A DNA stretch of 20,363 bases. It comes from Actinomycetota bacterium. Its GTDB lineage: Bacteria; Actinomycetota; Thermoleophilia; Gaiellales; Gaiellaceae. The position numbers and the translations under genes are program-made. The notes beneath the pieces are model-generated. The model was not told the origin of the DNA. It ran no database searches and saw only the letters and a program-made list of their open reading frames with translations. The stretch covers positions 1 through 20,363 of the forward strand of contig PMXT01000060.1 in the NCBI GenBank assembly GCA_003170995.1. The letters are read 5' to 3'. Shown piece after piece: positions 1 through 7,694 of the stretch (positions within the stretch are counted from its first letter, which is position 1; every line of letters starts with the position of its first letter).

Positions 1-807
1 GAACTTGGCCACCTCCTGGAAGAAGTTGTTGTGGGCGTTGAAGAAGAAGGACAGGCGCGCGCCGAAATGGTCGGGCGAGAGTCCAGCCTCTACCGCCGCC
101 TGGCAGTAGGCGATCCCGTTGACGAGCGTGAAGGCGAGCTCCTGCACGGCCGTCGAGCCGGCCTCGCGGATGTGATAGCCCGAGATCGAGATGGTGTTGA
201 AGCCGGGCAGGCGCCCCTCGCAATAGGCGAACAAGTCGGTCGTGATCCGCATCGAGGGCCGAGGCGGGAAGATGTAATTCCCGCGCGCGACGTACTCTTT
301 GAGGATGTCGTTCTGGACGGTACCGCGCAGCTTCTCGGGCGCGACGCCCTGCTTCTCGGCCACCAGCTCGTAGAGAAGAAGCAGTAGCGCCGCCGGCGCG
401 TTGATCGTCATCGAGGTCGAGACCTGATCGAGCGGAATCTCGGCAAAGAGCAGCTCCAGATCGATCAGCGAGTCGATCGCTACGCCGACGCGCCCGACTT
501 CGCCCTCGGCGAGCGGGTGGTCGGAGTCGTAGCCGAGCTGGGTGGGTAGATCGAAGGCGACCGAAAGTCCCGTCTGGCCCTTCTCGAGTAGGTAGCGGAA
601 GCGCGCGTTCGTCTCCTCGGCCGAGCCGAAGCCGGCGTACTGGCGAATCGTCCAGGGGCGACCGCGATACATGGTCGTATAGGGGCCGCGCGTGAACGGG
701 TAGGCGCCCGGCGACTCGGGCTCGAGCCCGGCAATGTCTTCGCTCGTATAGACGGGCTTGAGCTCGATTCCCGCCTCGGTCTTCCGCGATTCCTCTGCCG
801 GCGTCAT
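1..807 (-). CDS. methylmalonyl-CoA mutase catalytic (large) subunit, N-terminal part
   Basis: The gene is cut by the left edge of the window; 269 codons are visible and the 3' end lies outside. The enzyme interconverts methylmalonyl-CoA and succinyl-CoA with adenosylcobalamin in propionate/odd-chain catabolism. The translation carries the family's conserved runs: [18 protein letters not shown] near residue 45, [19 protein letters not shown] near 75, [10 protein letters not shown] near 120, [20 protein letters not shown] near 150, and [20 protein letters not shown] near 190. These belong to the TIM-barrel CoA-binding domain. The N-terminus begins close to the barrel without a long leader, which suits the archaeal/actinobacterial type whose B12-binding domain is a separate protein (inference). 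Two in-frame ATGs compete, at 807 and 825; neither has a clear Shine-Dalgarno sequence. It is transcribed divergently from the M50 protease gene. Confidence 0.95.
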   Translation of the reverse strand, partial: MTPAEESRKTEAGIELKPVYTSEDIAGLEPESPGAYPFTRGPYTTMYRGRPWTIRQYAGFGSAEETNARFRYLLEKGQTGLSVAFDLPTQLGYDSDHPLAEGEVGRVGVAIDSLIDLELLFAEIPLDQVSTSMTINAPAALLLLLYELVAEKQGVAPEKLRGTVQNDILKEYVARGNYIFPPRPSMRITTDLFAYCEGRLPGFNTISISGYHIREAGSTAVQELAFTLVNGIAYCQAAVEAGLSPDHFGARLSFFFNAHNNFFQEVAKF

Positions 808-949
808 GGCCGGAATCGTACGCATCCCAAGGGCGTGATGAGCCGGTAGCGGCGGGAGCTATCGACCAGCCGCAACTGACAGCCGATAACGTGATGACCA
901 CATCCCTCGTAGACGAGGACGACCTGCCGAAGTGGCCGGAGCAATCGAG

Positions 950-1855
950 ATGACGCAGAACAACGCCTATCGCAAGTGGCCAGGGCCCGCCGAGGAAGAA
1001 CCTGCGCGTTTCGAGCCGCTCGGATACTCGCCGATTCCACACGACCCGGCCGTCGAGCCGGCGCGTGACTACGAGCCGATCCAGCCCGAGGGAGCCTTCC
1101 GCGGTTTCCTCAAGAAACTCGCGGCGCCCTTCATTGCACTCGGCGCCCTACTGCTCAAGTTCAAGGCGGCGATCCTGATCGTAATCAAGCTCAAGTTGTT
1201 CGTGACCGCCGCCTCGATGGTCGTCTCGATCGGAGCCTACGCGATGCTCTGGGGCTGGCCTTTCGGCCTCGGCTTCGTGCTGCTCCTGCTCGTGCACGAA
1301 TCGGGCCACGCGTTCGAGGCGCGACGACAGGGCCTACCGGTGAGCGCTCCGGTTTTCATCCCCTTTATGGGCGCCGCGATTCTCTTACGTGAGATGCCGC
1401 ACAACGCCTGGCGGGAAGCGCGTCTGGCGCTGGCGGGCCCGTTCGTCGGCTCGCTCGGGGCGGCGCTCTGCTGGGGTCTCGCCGTCGCCTATCACTCCGA
1501 CTTTCTGCTGGCGCTTGCCTACATCGGCTTTTTCCTCAACCTCTTCAACCTGCTACCGGTAGTGCCGCTCGACGGCGGGCGAGTCGTAGCTGCGCTTCAT
1601 CCGGCGATCTGGATCGTCGGTTTCGCCGCTCTTGCTGGATTGGTTTACTTCGCGCCCAACCCGATCCTGCTTTTCATCCTGGTTCTGGCGGCCTACGAGC
1701 TCTACCAGCGCTGGAGCACGCGGCACGAGACTCGCGAGCGCGAGTACTACAAGGTGAAGCCCGGGCAACGCATTGCGGTCGCCATCGGCTACTTCGGGCT
1801 CGCCATACTGCTCACGATCGCCATGACCCAGACTCACGTCGCCCGTCACTTCTGA
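950..1855 (+). CDS. M50/site-2-protease-type integral membrane zinc metalloprotease
   Basis: A 301-residue polytopic membrane protein. The zinc-binding motif HESGH is at residues 116-120, preceded by a hydrophobic helix, and the second conserved motif (NLLPVVPLDGGR, PLDGGR at 206-211) supplies the third metal ligand, Asp208. Both are the hallmarks of the site-2 protease family, which cleaves substrates inside or near the membrane; the substrate is not evident. About 50 hydrophilic, proline/glutamate-rich residues precede the first helix. No PDZ or CBS domain is visible, unlike the M50 protein at 2780-3895. I chose ATG 950 because GGAG lies 8 nt upstream; an in-frame GTG at 932 lacks such a site. 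Its stop overlaps the start of the LOG gene (TGATG), so the two are probably translationally coupled. Confidence 0.9.
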   Translation: MTQNNAYRKWPGPAEEEPARFEPLGYSPIPHDPAVEPARDYEPIQPEGAFRGFLKKLAAPFIALGALLLKFKAAILIVIKLKLFVTAASMVVSIGAYAMLWGWPFGLGFVLLLLVHESGHAFEARRQGLPVSAPVFIPFMGAAILLREMPHNAWREARLALAGPFVGSLGAALCWGLAVAYHSDFLLALAYIGFFLNLFNLLPVVPLDGGRVVAALHPAIWIVGFAALAGLVYFAPNPILLFILVLAAYELYQRWSTRHETREREYYKVKPGQRIAVAIGYFGLAILLTIAMTQTHVARHF

Positions 1856-2556
1856 TGCCCGAACAACGCGAAAGACTCGATGACCGCGAAGTTCTCTCCA
1901 GCGCCGACGGCGGGCACGAGCGCCACGTACAGATGATCGCCGCCGAGTTCCGGCGCGGTTTCGAGGCGGTCGATAAGATCGACCGCCCGGCCGTCTCGGT
2001 CTTCGGCTCGGCGCGGGTGGCCGAAGGCCAGCACTTCTACGACTTGGCTCGCCAGGTCGGAGGCGAATTCGCACGCGCCGGCTGGGCGATCGTGACCGGC
2101 GGCGGGCCGGGGATCATGGAGGCGGCCAACCGCGGCTCACAAGAGGCCGGCGGGCTCTCGGTCGGCTTCAACATCCGCCTGCCACACGAGCAAGCGGCGA
2201 ATCCCTATATCGACCTACTCCTCACCTTCGACCACTTCTACGCCCGCAAGACGATGTTCGTGAAGGCAGCCGAGGGCTTCGTCATCTTCCCTGGCGGCTT
2301 CGGCACGATGGACGAGCTGTTCGAATCGCTGACCCTGATCCAGGTCGGCAAGATCTTCCACTTCCCGGTTGTGCTGATGGACTGCGACTACTGGGAGGAG
2401 ATGGTGGGCTGGATGCGCCGCGAGCTACTCGGCAAGAAGATGATCTCACCCGACGATCTCGCTCTGCTCTCGCGCACCGACGACCCCGCCGAGGCTGTCC
2501 GGATCGTGCTCGAGCACCACGAGCATCACGATGGCAAGAGCACGGTCAGGCCTTAG
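1855..2556 (+). CDS. LOG-family protein (TIGR00730 type nucleotide phosphoribohydrolase-like)
   Basis: A 233-residue cytosolic Rossmann-fold protein. It carries the two family signatures: GGGPGIMEAANRG starting at residue 82 and FPGGFGTMDELFE with PGGFGT at 146-151. In characterised LOG proteins this second motif binds phosphate and supplies the catalytic glutamate for hydrolysis of cytokinin-riboside or other purine nucleoside 5'-monophosphates to base plus ribose 5-phosphate. Whether this one acts on cytokinin precursors or on ordinary nucleotides cannot be told from sequence. The N-terminal 45 residues are hydrophilic and longer than in the short plant-like LOGs, as in many bacterial members. 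ATG 1855 shares one base with the stop of the upstream protease gene, so co-expression is likely. The 3' end overlaps the convergent DUF2283-like remnant by 11 nt. Confidence 0.92.
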   Translation: MPEQRERLDDREVLSSADGGHERHVQMIAAEFRRGFEAVDKIDRPAVSVFGSARVAEGQHFYDLARQVGGEFARAGWAIVTGGGPGIMEAANRGSQEAGGLSVGFNIRLPHEQAANPYIDLLLTFDHFYARKTMFVKAAEGFVIFPGGFGTMDELFESLTLIQVGKIFHFPVVLMDCDYWEEMVGWMRRELLGKKMISPDDLALLSRTDDPAEAVRIVLEHHEHHDGKSTVRP

Positions 2557-2767
2557 CGCCTTCTCCTATCTCACGTAGGAATTCGCTCGGCAGCATGACA
2601 CTTGCAGCCAGGATCTCGATCCTCAAGAGACGCCCGTCGAGATCGAAGTCAAGGTTGATCATGCCATCGACCTCAACTGGATCGCAGGCTACGGCTTCTC
2701 GCTCCTCGTGTTCCTGACTGGTCTCGCACAGAAACGCATAGGTAAAGATACTGACGCCTCGAAGGGA
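2546..2767 (-). pseudogene. DUF2283-like domain remnant, N-terminus missing
   Basis: An open frame of 73 codons between TAG (2768-2770) and TGA (2546-2548). Its C-terminal half reads VDGMINLDFDLDGRLLRIEI followed by LAASVMLPSEFL, which matches how I remember the DUF2283 family consensus (a strand with D-DGRL-GIEIL-AS--LP). The expected N-terminal YD-EADA-Y-YL strand is absent in frame; a weak echo (FTYAFLCETS) follows the upstream stop, and the first ATG at 2662 would leave only the last 38 residues. This looks like a frameshifted or truncated gene rather than a working one. It overlaps the end of the LOG gene on the opposite strand and lies directly downstream of the M50/CBS protease. Confidence 0.5.
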
Positions 2768-2779
2768 CTAAAAGGCCGT

Positions 2780-3895
2780 TCAGCGCCGAAAAGCGCTTCG
2801 CTGATTGAGGATGCGCCCCACGTCCGAGATCGAGATGAAGCCGACCAGACGGCCGTCTTGGAGAACGAGCCCGCGGTGGATCTCACCTCCCACCAATTCG
2901 TTCAGGGCGTTTTCCGCGCTGTCCTCGGAATCGAGCACGGGAATCCGGTCTCTCGCCAGCATGCTGTCGCGAACGAGCCGATCGCCCCACTCGCCGCGAG
3001 GACGATTACTGATCGCGCCGAGGGGGAGCAATCCGAGCACATCGCCGTTCGACACAACCGGGTAAGTGCTGTGACGGGTGAGGCCGCTGAGTGAATCGGC
3101 GAACTCACCGAGGGTCTCATCAGCCGGGGCGGTCACCGGCTCACGCGTCATCAGATCGCGTACATGTAGGCCCGCGAGCGCCTCGGCGGCCTTCAGGTAA
3201 CGAGTCTCGCCGCCGGCGGCGCCGAGCAGGAACCAGCCGATGAGGGCCAGCCAGACACCACTCAGCGAGCCGGTCGCGAGTACGACGAAGGCGCCGCTGC
3301 CGATCATCAAATAGCCGAAGCCGCGTCCGCAAGCCGCCGCGATCCTCGTCGCCCAGGCGAAGTCGCCCTTCGCCTTCCAGAGCGCCGCTCTCAGCACGCG
3401 ACCGCCGTCGAGGGGAAGCGCCGGCAGGAGGTTGAACACAAGCAACAGCAGGTTGATGTAGCCGAGCCAGGCGAGAGTGCCGCTGAGCGCCGTGGAGAAG
3501 GTTGTGAGACGAGCCATTCCGGCAAAGAAGGCTCCGAGGGCGAGCGAGACCGCCGGCCCGGCGATGCCGATGCGGAACTCCGCGCCCGGGCTCCTGAACA
3601 TCTCCCTGAACTGAGCGACGCCTCCGAAGAGCCAGAGCGTGATGCCTTCGATCTGCATACCGTTGCGACGGGCGACGAGCGAGTGCCCGATCTCGTGCAG
3701 GATGATCGAGAGGAAGAACACGATCGCGGCTATCACGCTCATGACCAGGTAGGTCGCGCTCGAAAGACCGGGATCCTGTGAAGGGAAGACCGAGGTCGAC
3801 CAAATCCAGACGAGCAAGGCGAAAACGATCAGCCAGCTCCAGTTGAAAGAGATGCGGATCCCGGCGATGCGGCCGATCGTAAAGTTGCGGTTCAT
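2780..3895 (-). CDS. M50 site-2-protease-type membrane metalloprotease with tandem CBS domains
   Basis: A 371-residue protein. Its membrane half (about 1-225) contains HEIGH at residues 67-71 and LPALPLDGGR with PLDGGR at 161-166, the zinc-binding motifs of site-2 proteases. The soluble C-terminal part has two CBS units: roughly 244-298 (VRDLMTREPVTAPADETLGE, then TYPVV--GDVLGLLPL) and 308-366 (VRDSMLARDRIPVLDSEDSA, then GLVLQDGRLVGFISISDVGR). CBS pairs usually bind adenine nucleotides and would gate protease activity by energy state. This architecture is the SpoIVFB-like group III of the family. ATG 3895 is preceded by AGGAG about 12 nt upstream. Located 1.2 kb from another M50 gene of different architecture on the opposite strand; substrate unknown. 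Confidence 0.93.
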   Translation of the reverse strand: MNRNFTIGRIAGIRISFNWSWLIVFALLVWIWSTSVFPSQDPGLSSATYLVMSVIAAIVFFLSIILHEIGHSLVARRNGMQIEGITLWLFGGVAQFREMFRSPGAEFRIGIAGPAVSLALGAFFAGMARLTTFSTALSGTLAWLGYINLLLLVFNLLPALPLDGGRVLRAALWKAKGDFAWATRIAAACGRGFGYLMIGSGAFVVLATGSLSGVWLALIGWFLLGAAGGETRYLKAAEALAGLHVRDLMTREPVTAPADETLGEFADSLSGLTRHSTYPVVSNGDVLGLLPLGAISNRPRGEWGDRLVRDSMLARDRIPVLDSEDSAENALNELVGGEIHRGLVLQDGRLVGFISISDVGRILNQRSAFRR

Positions 3896-4190
3896 GGCCT
3901 AGTTTCTTCTCCTGGCTTCGCTGCTAGATGTGCCCCGAGCCTACTTCTTCTCAACGATCCTGTCTCTCCGGTATTTCCGAGCCGAGCCCGGCTCAAGCCC
4001 GAGCGCGAGCGGGATCTCCTTTTCAGATGGAAAGCTCAAGCGCCGGCGTGCCGCTCGCGGAAAGCGCGGGCCTTGCGGCCCTGTTGTCACAGATGGCCCT
4101 CGAGCTGGGACAACCCCCTCACGAGCTGAGACCGCTCCCAGACGAGCTTCCATCACGCCACCTGAGGGAGATGCGCAGATGGCCGCGGAG
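3896..4190. other. 295-bp gap without a supported gene
   Basis: Open frames exist here on both strands, but their products are low-complexity Ala/Arg/Ser/Pro sequences with no recognisable motif and no ribosome-binding site. The stretch lies between two minus-strand genes and carries the 5' leader and Shine-Dalgarno region of the M50/CBS protease at its left end. I see no convincing hairpin terminator or RNA gene. Confidence 0.4.
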
Positions 4191-4496
4191 TCAGTCGCTC
4201 TCGTTCGTGCCACGCATCTTCTCGGTCAGCGCCCGGGCGCGTGCGTGCACGTCACGCCTGAGATCCTCGCGATCGGTCGAAGCCGGCTCGCGCTCCTTCT
4301 CATCAGTCTCAACCGGCGGCTCGGGCAAGAGCTCGACCGCAGCGGAAGCGGGCTCGGGAGCGCGCACTCGGGACTCGGCTAGCTTGTAGCGAAGCTCCTC
4401 GGCCGGATCGATCACGGCCCGCTGGCGGCGGAATCGAGACAAAAACTCGCAAACCACCCCGAAGGCGCGCGCCAGTACACGGGCAACCCAAAGCAT
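4191..4496 (-). CDS. small hypothetical protein, divergent from rpsF
   Basis: A 101-residue protein that I do not recognise as a named family. The N-terminus (MLWVARVLARAFGVVCEFLS) is amphipathic/hydrophobic and could be a membrane-surface helix. Next come a basic patch (RFRRQR), the run DPAEELRYKLAESR at about 31-44, a Pro/Glu-rich linker, and an acidic-basic C-terminal helix (RRDVHARARALTEKM). The DPAEELR-KL-ESR element looks like a conserved peptide rather than random translation, and the frame keeps the coding bias of its neighbours. A -10-like TAGCAT sits 6 nt upstream of the ATG and no Shine-Dalgarno sequence is visible, so a leaderless mRNA is plausible. It faces the ribosomal-protein operon across 110 nt. 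Confidence 0.6.
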   Translation of the reverse strand: MLWVARVLARAFGVVCEFLSRFRRQRAVIDPAEELRYKLAESRVRAPEPASAAVELLPEPPVETDEKEREPASTDREDLRRDVHARARALTEKMRGTNESD

Positions 4497-4502
4497 GGCG
4501 CG

Positions 4503-4508
4503 ATGCTA
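4503..4508 (-). promoter_or_regulatory. putative -10 box TAGCAT of the 4191-4496 gene
   Basis: TAGCAT on the minus strand ends 6 nt before ATG 4496, which would place the transcription start at or next to the start codon. No good -35 hexamer is visible. The identical hexamer with identical spacing precedes the gene at 16044-16529. Confidence 0.35.
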
Positions 4509-4606
4509 CACTCATCGCCGCTTCCTGCCTTGTAAACCGGCGCGAGTCCCGCGCGACGGATCGGAGCGAGGCCGACCAAGACCGAAGGAAGGAGATACGG
4601 GAGCCC

Positions 4607-4987
4607 GTGACCGACTACGAGGTCCTGATCATGCTCGACCCCGAGCTGGCCGAAGATCGCCAGCAGGAGGTCGTCGACCGCATTCGCACACAGGTTGTGG
4701 AGAGCGGCGGTATCTGGGAGGCACACACCCCATGGGGCCGCCGACGGCTCGCCTACGAGATCGCGCACAAGAACGAGGGCATTTACTACCTCGTCACCTT
4801 CTCTGCCGCGCCCGAGGTCCTGAACGAGGTCTCGCGCCTGCTCAAGATCGACGATGCCGTGCTCCGTCACATGGCAGTTCGCCGCGTCAAAGGCTCGAGC
4901 ACGTCGGGCCCGGCACCCGTTGTGACCGCGCCCGCGCCCGTGAATGTCGATACCACCGAGCCCACTCCCATCCAGGAAGACGAGTAG
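4607..4987 (+). CDS. rpsF: 30S ribosomal protein S6
   Basis: A 126-residue S6 of the small ribosomal subunit, which binds 16S rRNA as a heterodimer with S18. Family features visible: the opening strand YEVLIMLDPEL, then GGIWEAHTPWGRRRLAYEI and GIYYLVTFSA, and the end of the core at LLKIDDAVLRHMAVRR. The core ends near residue 97; about 30 Pro/Thr/Glu-rich residues follow as a disordered tail. GTG 4607 is the start; AAGGAAGGAG lies about 12 nt upstream. First gene of the conserved rpsF-ssb-rpsR-rplI cluster, with 37 nt to ssb, so it is surely co-transcribed with it. S6 mRNA leaders are autoregulated in many bacteria; I could not identify that motif in the 110-nt leader here. Confidence 0.98.
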   Translation: MTDYEVLIMLDPELAEDRQQEVVDRIRTQVVESGGIWEAHTPWGRRRLAYEIAHKNEGIYYLVTFSAAPEVLNEVSRLLKIDDAVLRHMAVRRVKGSSTSGPAPVVTAPAPVNVDTTEPTPIQEDE

Positions 4988-5024
4988 CCTTAGCGAACTC
5001 ACGTTCGTTTAGGGAGGAGAGACC

Positions 5025-5447
5025 ATGGCCAACATCAACCGCGTAGTCCTCGTTGGCAACCTGACTCGCGATCCGGAGCTCCGGCAGACACCAAGCGGAA
5101 CCGCCGTCTGCAAGCTCCGAGTCGCCGTCAACACGCGCCAGAAGGATTCGGCGACGGGCCAATGGGGCGACAAGCCCAACTACTTCGACGTCACCGTTTG
5201 GGGCAACCAGGGCGAAAGTTGCGCACAGTACCTAGCCAAGGGGCGACCGGTGGCGGTCGACGGCAGGCTCGACTGGCGCGAGTGGGATGCCCAGGACGGG
5301 ACCAAGCGCCAGGCCGTCGAGATCATCGCCGACAACGTCCAGTTCCTCGGTAGCCGCGAGGGCGGCGAGAGCTCGAGCTTCGTCCCCCAGGGCGCGGCAC
5401 CCGCCAACGCCGACTTCGGTCCGGCCGACGACGACATTCCGTTCTAG
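5025..5447 (+). CDS. ssb: single-stranded DNA-binding protein
   Basis: A 140-residue SSB that coats single-stranded DNA in replication, repair and recombination. The OB fold occupies about residues 1-108: [17 protein letters not shown] at the start, then [40 protein letters not shown] and [12 protein letters not shown] short flexible linker (only about 22 residues) leads to the acidic C-terminal peptide DDDIPF, the conserved partner-binding tip for replication and repair enzymes. ATG 5025 follows the strong Shine-Dalgarno AGGGAGGAG. It sits between rpsF and rpsR with 11 nt to rpsR, the usual order in bacteria. Confidence 0.98.
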   Translation: MANINRVVLVGNLTRDPELRQTPSGTAVCKLRVAVNTRQKDSATGQWGDKPNYFDVTVWGNQGESCAQYLAKGRPVAVDGRLDWREWDAQDGTKRQAVEIIADNVQFLGSREGGESSSFVPQGAAPANADFGPADDDIPF

Positions 5448-5458
5448 AAGGAGAGACC

Positions 5459-5716
5459 TTGGCTCAGCAGGACAAGAAGCGCAAGCGCATGAGCCCCAGC
5501 TCGATGCCGACCCGACGCAGGGGATGCCATTTCTGCAAGGACAAGGTCGAGGAGATCGACTGGAAGAACGCGGGCGGCCTGCGCCGCTACATGTCCGAGC
5601 GCGGCAAGATCCGAGCCAGACGCATCACCGGAGTCTGCCGCCGTCACCAGCGGCAACTCGCAGTTGCGATCAAGCGGGCGCGCGAAATGGCCCTTCTCCC
5701 CTACGTTTCGGAATAG
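5459..5716 (+). CDS. rpsR: 30S ribosomal protein S18 (zinc-ribbon, C+ type)
   Basis: An 85-residue S18, partner of S6 on the platform of the small subunit. The core reads [20 protein letters not shown] followed by [10 protein letters not shown], ending ALLPYVS as in other bacteria. Cys23, Cys26, Cys60 and His63 form a CxxC...CxxH set, consistent with the zinc-binding (C+) form of S18. The start is a TTG at 5459, supported by GAAGGAG 5-9 nt upstream and by the position of the conserved basic N-terminus; no ATG would preserve it. Only 9 nt separate it from rplI. Confidence 0.97.
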   Translation: MAQQDKKRKRMSPSSMPTRRRGCHFCKDKVEEIDWKNAGGLRRYMSERGKIRARRITGVCRRHQRQLAVAIKRAREMALLPYVSE

Positions 5717-5725
5717 GGAGCAGGA

Positions 5726-6295
5726 ATGGAAGTCATCCTTCTTCAGGACGTGGAGAAGCTCGGGCTACGGGGCGACGTGGTCTCGGTGACACGCGGCTAC
5801 GCGCGCAACTTCTTGATCCCGCGCAAGCTGGCCGAGACGGCGACAGCGGCCAAGGTCGAGGAGATCCGAAGGCGAGACGCTCGACGAGCGCTGCAAGAGG
5901 CGCGCAGCGCCGAGCAGGCTGAGACAATCGCCGAGAGATTACGCAAGACGGTGCTCCGCTTCGAGATGAAGGCCGGCCCCAGCGGTGCGCTCTTCGGCTC
6001 GGTTACCCCCAGTGACATCGCCGACGAGATCTGGCGTACCCGCAAGATTCGTATCGATCGGCGAAAGATCGAGCTTCCCGATCCACTCAAGCGCGTCGGC
6101 AGCCACGCGGTATCGATTCACATCTTCGAAGACGTGAGTGTGGCGGTGAAGACGCTGATAGTTCCTGAAGGTGGCGAGCTCACTCCCGAACAGGAGCTGG
6201 GCATCGAGGCAGACGAGCCGGCAAGCGAAGAGTCCGAGGCGCCCGTCGCCGAGGCGACGCCCGCCGAAGACGAGACAGCCGATTCCGCAAACTGA
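5726..6295 (+). CDS. rplI: 50S ribosomal protein L9 with an acidic C-terminal extension
   Basis: A 189-residue L9. The N-terminal rRNA-binding domain is typical (MEVILLQDVEKLGLRGDVV, then VTRGYARNFLIPRKLA). A long charged connecting helix covers about 45-75 and the C-terminal domain about 76-147 (KAGPSGALFGSVTPSDIADE at its start, ending with SVAVKTLIVPE). Bacterial L9 is normally about 148-150 residues, so about 40 extra residues rich in Glu, Ala and Pro form an acidic, probably disordered tail. ATG 5726 has GGAGCAGGA just upstream. It is the last gene of the operon and is followed by a hairpin that also serves plsY from the other side. Confidence 0.97.
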   Translation: MEVILLQDVEKLGLRGDVVSVTRGYARNFLIPRKLAETATAAKVEEIRRRDARRALQEARSAEQAETIAERLRKTVLRFEMKAGPSGALFGSVTPSDIADEIWRTRKIRIDRRKIELPDPLKRVGSHAVSIHIFEDVSVAVKTLIVPEGGELTPEQELGIEADEPASEESEAPVAEATPAEDETADSAN

Positions 6296-6296
6296 T

Positions 6297-6340
6297 CTCG
6301 GTGGGTGAGCAGCTCTAGCGAGAGCTGCGCCGCTACCGAG
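6297..6340. terminator. bidirectional hairpin between rplI and plsY
   Basis: A perfect 8-bp stem GCAGCTCT/AGAGCTGC with loop AGCG lies at 6309-6328, nested inside an outer CTCGGT/ACCGAG pair (6297-6302 with 6335-6340). It sits exactly between the convergent ends of rplI and plsY and overlaps the plsY stop codon. There is no T-tract, as is common in high-GC actinobacteria. Confidence 0.6.
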
Positions 6341-6965
6341 CGCGAGCTTGTGGCCGCCGCCCTCGCCTGCGCCATAGCTGGAAGCGGAGCTCCTCGCCAC
6401 GAGCGAGCCGCCCGATATTTGCGCGGTGTAGCCAGATAATCGCCAACGCAGCTGCGCCCAAAAAGACAACCACCGGAAGATCCTGCCCTAGTAGGAGCGC
6501 CGCGGGAGCCAAGGAGACTGCTGCCAGTATCGAAGCTAGCGACGCATAGCGTCCAACGAGGAAAACCAGGGCCCAGACCGCCATGCCTACGACCGCGACA
6601 AGCGGAGCGATACCGATCACCGCGCCGCCGCAGGTAGCGACCATTTTGCCGCCACGACGGAAGCGCATGAAGAGCGGACGCCAGTGCCCGAGCATCGCCG
6701 CCGCGCCGGTGAGCACAGCCACGAGCGAGCCACGCGTAAGCGAGGCAACGAGCGCCGGGACGAAGCCCTTGAGCACGTCGAAGAGGACGACCGCGAGACC
6801 GTAGCGAGCGCCGAAGCAACGCCAGACATTGCTGCCACCGATGTTGCCGCTGCCATATCGGCGGACGTCTTCGCCCCGTAACAGACGTACGAGCCAGTAC
6901 CCAAAGGGGATACTGCCGGAGAGATAGCCGGCGAGGACGAGTGGCGCCGTGGTGCTCATGTTCAT
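6333..6965 (-). CDS. plsY: acyl-phosphate:glycerol-3-phosphate acyltransferase PlsY
   Basis: A 210-residue polytopic membrane enzyme that transfers an acyl group from acyl-phosphate to glycerol 3-phosphate, the first step of phospholipid synthesis. The conserved loops are present: SGSIPFGY near 16-23, GSGNIGGSNVWR at 38-49 (usual form GSGN-GATNV-R), D63 with KG 66-67, GHWRPLF at 93-99, GGKMVAT at 105-111 (usually GGKGVAT), and the closing NIGRLARGEE. The Ala-Thr to Gly-Ser and Gly to Met changes are mild departures; the residues known to be essential (Ser, Arg, Asn, His, Lys in the loops) are kept. ATG 6965 has a second in-frame ATG two codons later. Divergent from the 7098 gene. Confidence 0.95.
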   Translation of the reverse strand: MNMSTTAPLVLAGYLSGSIPFGYWLVRLLRGEDVRRYGSGNIGGSNVWRCFGARYGLAVVLFDVLKGFVPALVASLTRGSLVAVLTGAAAMLGHWRPLFMRFRRGGKMVATCGGAVIGIAPLVAVVGMAVWALVFLVGRYASLASILAAVSLAPAALLLGQDLPVVVFLGAAALAIIWLHRANIGRLARGEELRFQLWRRRGRRPQARAR

Positions 6966-7096
6966 CTAGATCTCGTGTCGAGGGAGGTCGCTTACACCGG
7001 CCGATTACAAGCCACTGCGTGCGAGCACCACAGTGCTTCAGGCCAGCGCTGAGCATAGCGCCACGGCAGATCGTGCGAGTACAAAGCCGCCCGTGC

Positions 7097-7102
7097 TATG
7101 AC
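7097..7102 (+). promoter_or_regulatory. possible -10 box TATGAC upstream of GTG 7110
   Basis: TATGAC lies 7 nt upstream of an in-frame GTG at 7110 and contains the ATG (7098) that is the other start candidate. If it is a -10 element, the gene starts at 7110 on a leaderless mRNA. Weak evidence on its own; it gains weight from similar layouts at other genes in the window. Confidence 0.25.
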
Positions 7103-7676
7103 TCTCACCGTGCATTGGCCGCGGTCAACACGGATACCGGAGAGCAGGGATATCCCCTCAGCGCCAAAGCGCTCAGAAGCACACCGGGCAGCGGACGAAC
7201 TCGCGGCGCGAAATAAACAGGCAGCCCCGAGCGGACAGCTCGACTGGCGACGCGAGGTCGTTCTGCTCGCACTCGTGTTGCTCGGGATAGCCATCTTCTT
7301 CGCCGGTTACGCGGCCGGCAGGCACGACGACACTTTCCGCACGAGCTGGTATGCGCCGCTCCGAGGAACTAGCGCGGCTCCACAGACCATCGGCAGTGTG
7401 CAGGGAGGGCCGATCGAGCCGGCCGGCAACACACCGCTTCTCGTAACGGTGCGCGGCCTACGCATCCTGCCCGCGAATGAGCACTACGTTCTCTACGTGC
7501 TCGACGCCAAGCGTGTGGCGTCACGTTGCGGCGCGTTCTCGGTCGGTGAGGGTACGACGCAGGTGCACCTGAGCTACCCCGGGCTGCAAAAAGAGCCGTA
7601 CGGCTGGAAGATCGCGCGAGAGCGAAAAAACGTGACCGGTATCGGGAAGATCGTCGCCCGAACAACCTGGCACTAA
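7098..7676 (+). CDS. single-pass membrane protein with extracytoplasmic domain, resembling anti-sigma RskA-type C-terminal domains
   Basis: A 192-residue protein not assigned to a named gene. About 50 polar residues precede one transmembrane helix (VVLLALVLLGIAIFFAGYAAG, about 54-75), so the remaining 115 residues should lie outside the membrane. That part has the pattern VRGLRILPANEHYVLYVLD, ASRCGAFSVGEGTTQVHLSY and YGWKIARE. This resembles the small beta-sandwich domain of anti-sigma-K-type regulators (product-like strand, Gly-x-Phe turn, then a final strand). No zinc-binding anti-sigma motif (HxxxCxxC) is present in the N-terminal part and no sigma factor gene is adjacent, so a regulatory role is only a guess. 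Start uncertain: ATG 7098 or GTG 7110, neither with a Shine-Dalgarno sequence. Convergent with thyX. Confidence 0.65.
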   Translation: MTLTVHWPRSTRIPESRDIPSAPKRSEAHRAADELAARNKQAAPSGQLDWRREVVLLALVLLGIAIFFAGYAAGRHDDTFRTSWYAPLRGTSAAPQTIGSVQGGPIEPAGNTPLLVTVRGLRILPANEHYVLYVLDAKRVASRCGAFSVGEGTTQVHLSYPGLQKEPYGWKIARERKNVTGIGKIVARTTWH

Positions 7677-7694
7677 CGCCTGGCGCCTGGCAAG

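Noticed and set aside
3928..4389. Open frames on both strands in the gap before the M50/CBS protease gene
   Set aside because: Products are Arg/Ser/Ala/Pro-rich without motifs or ribosome-binding sites; typical spurious frames in high-GC DNA.
7677..7694. GCCTGGCGCCTGGC between the 7098 gene and thyX as a terminator
   Set aside because: It is mainly a short direct repeat; the only palindrome is GGCGCC, too small to support a hairpin call.
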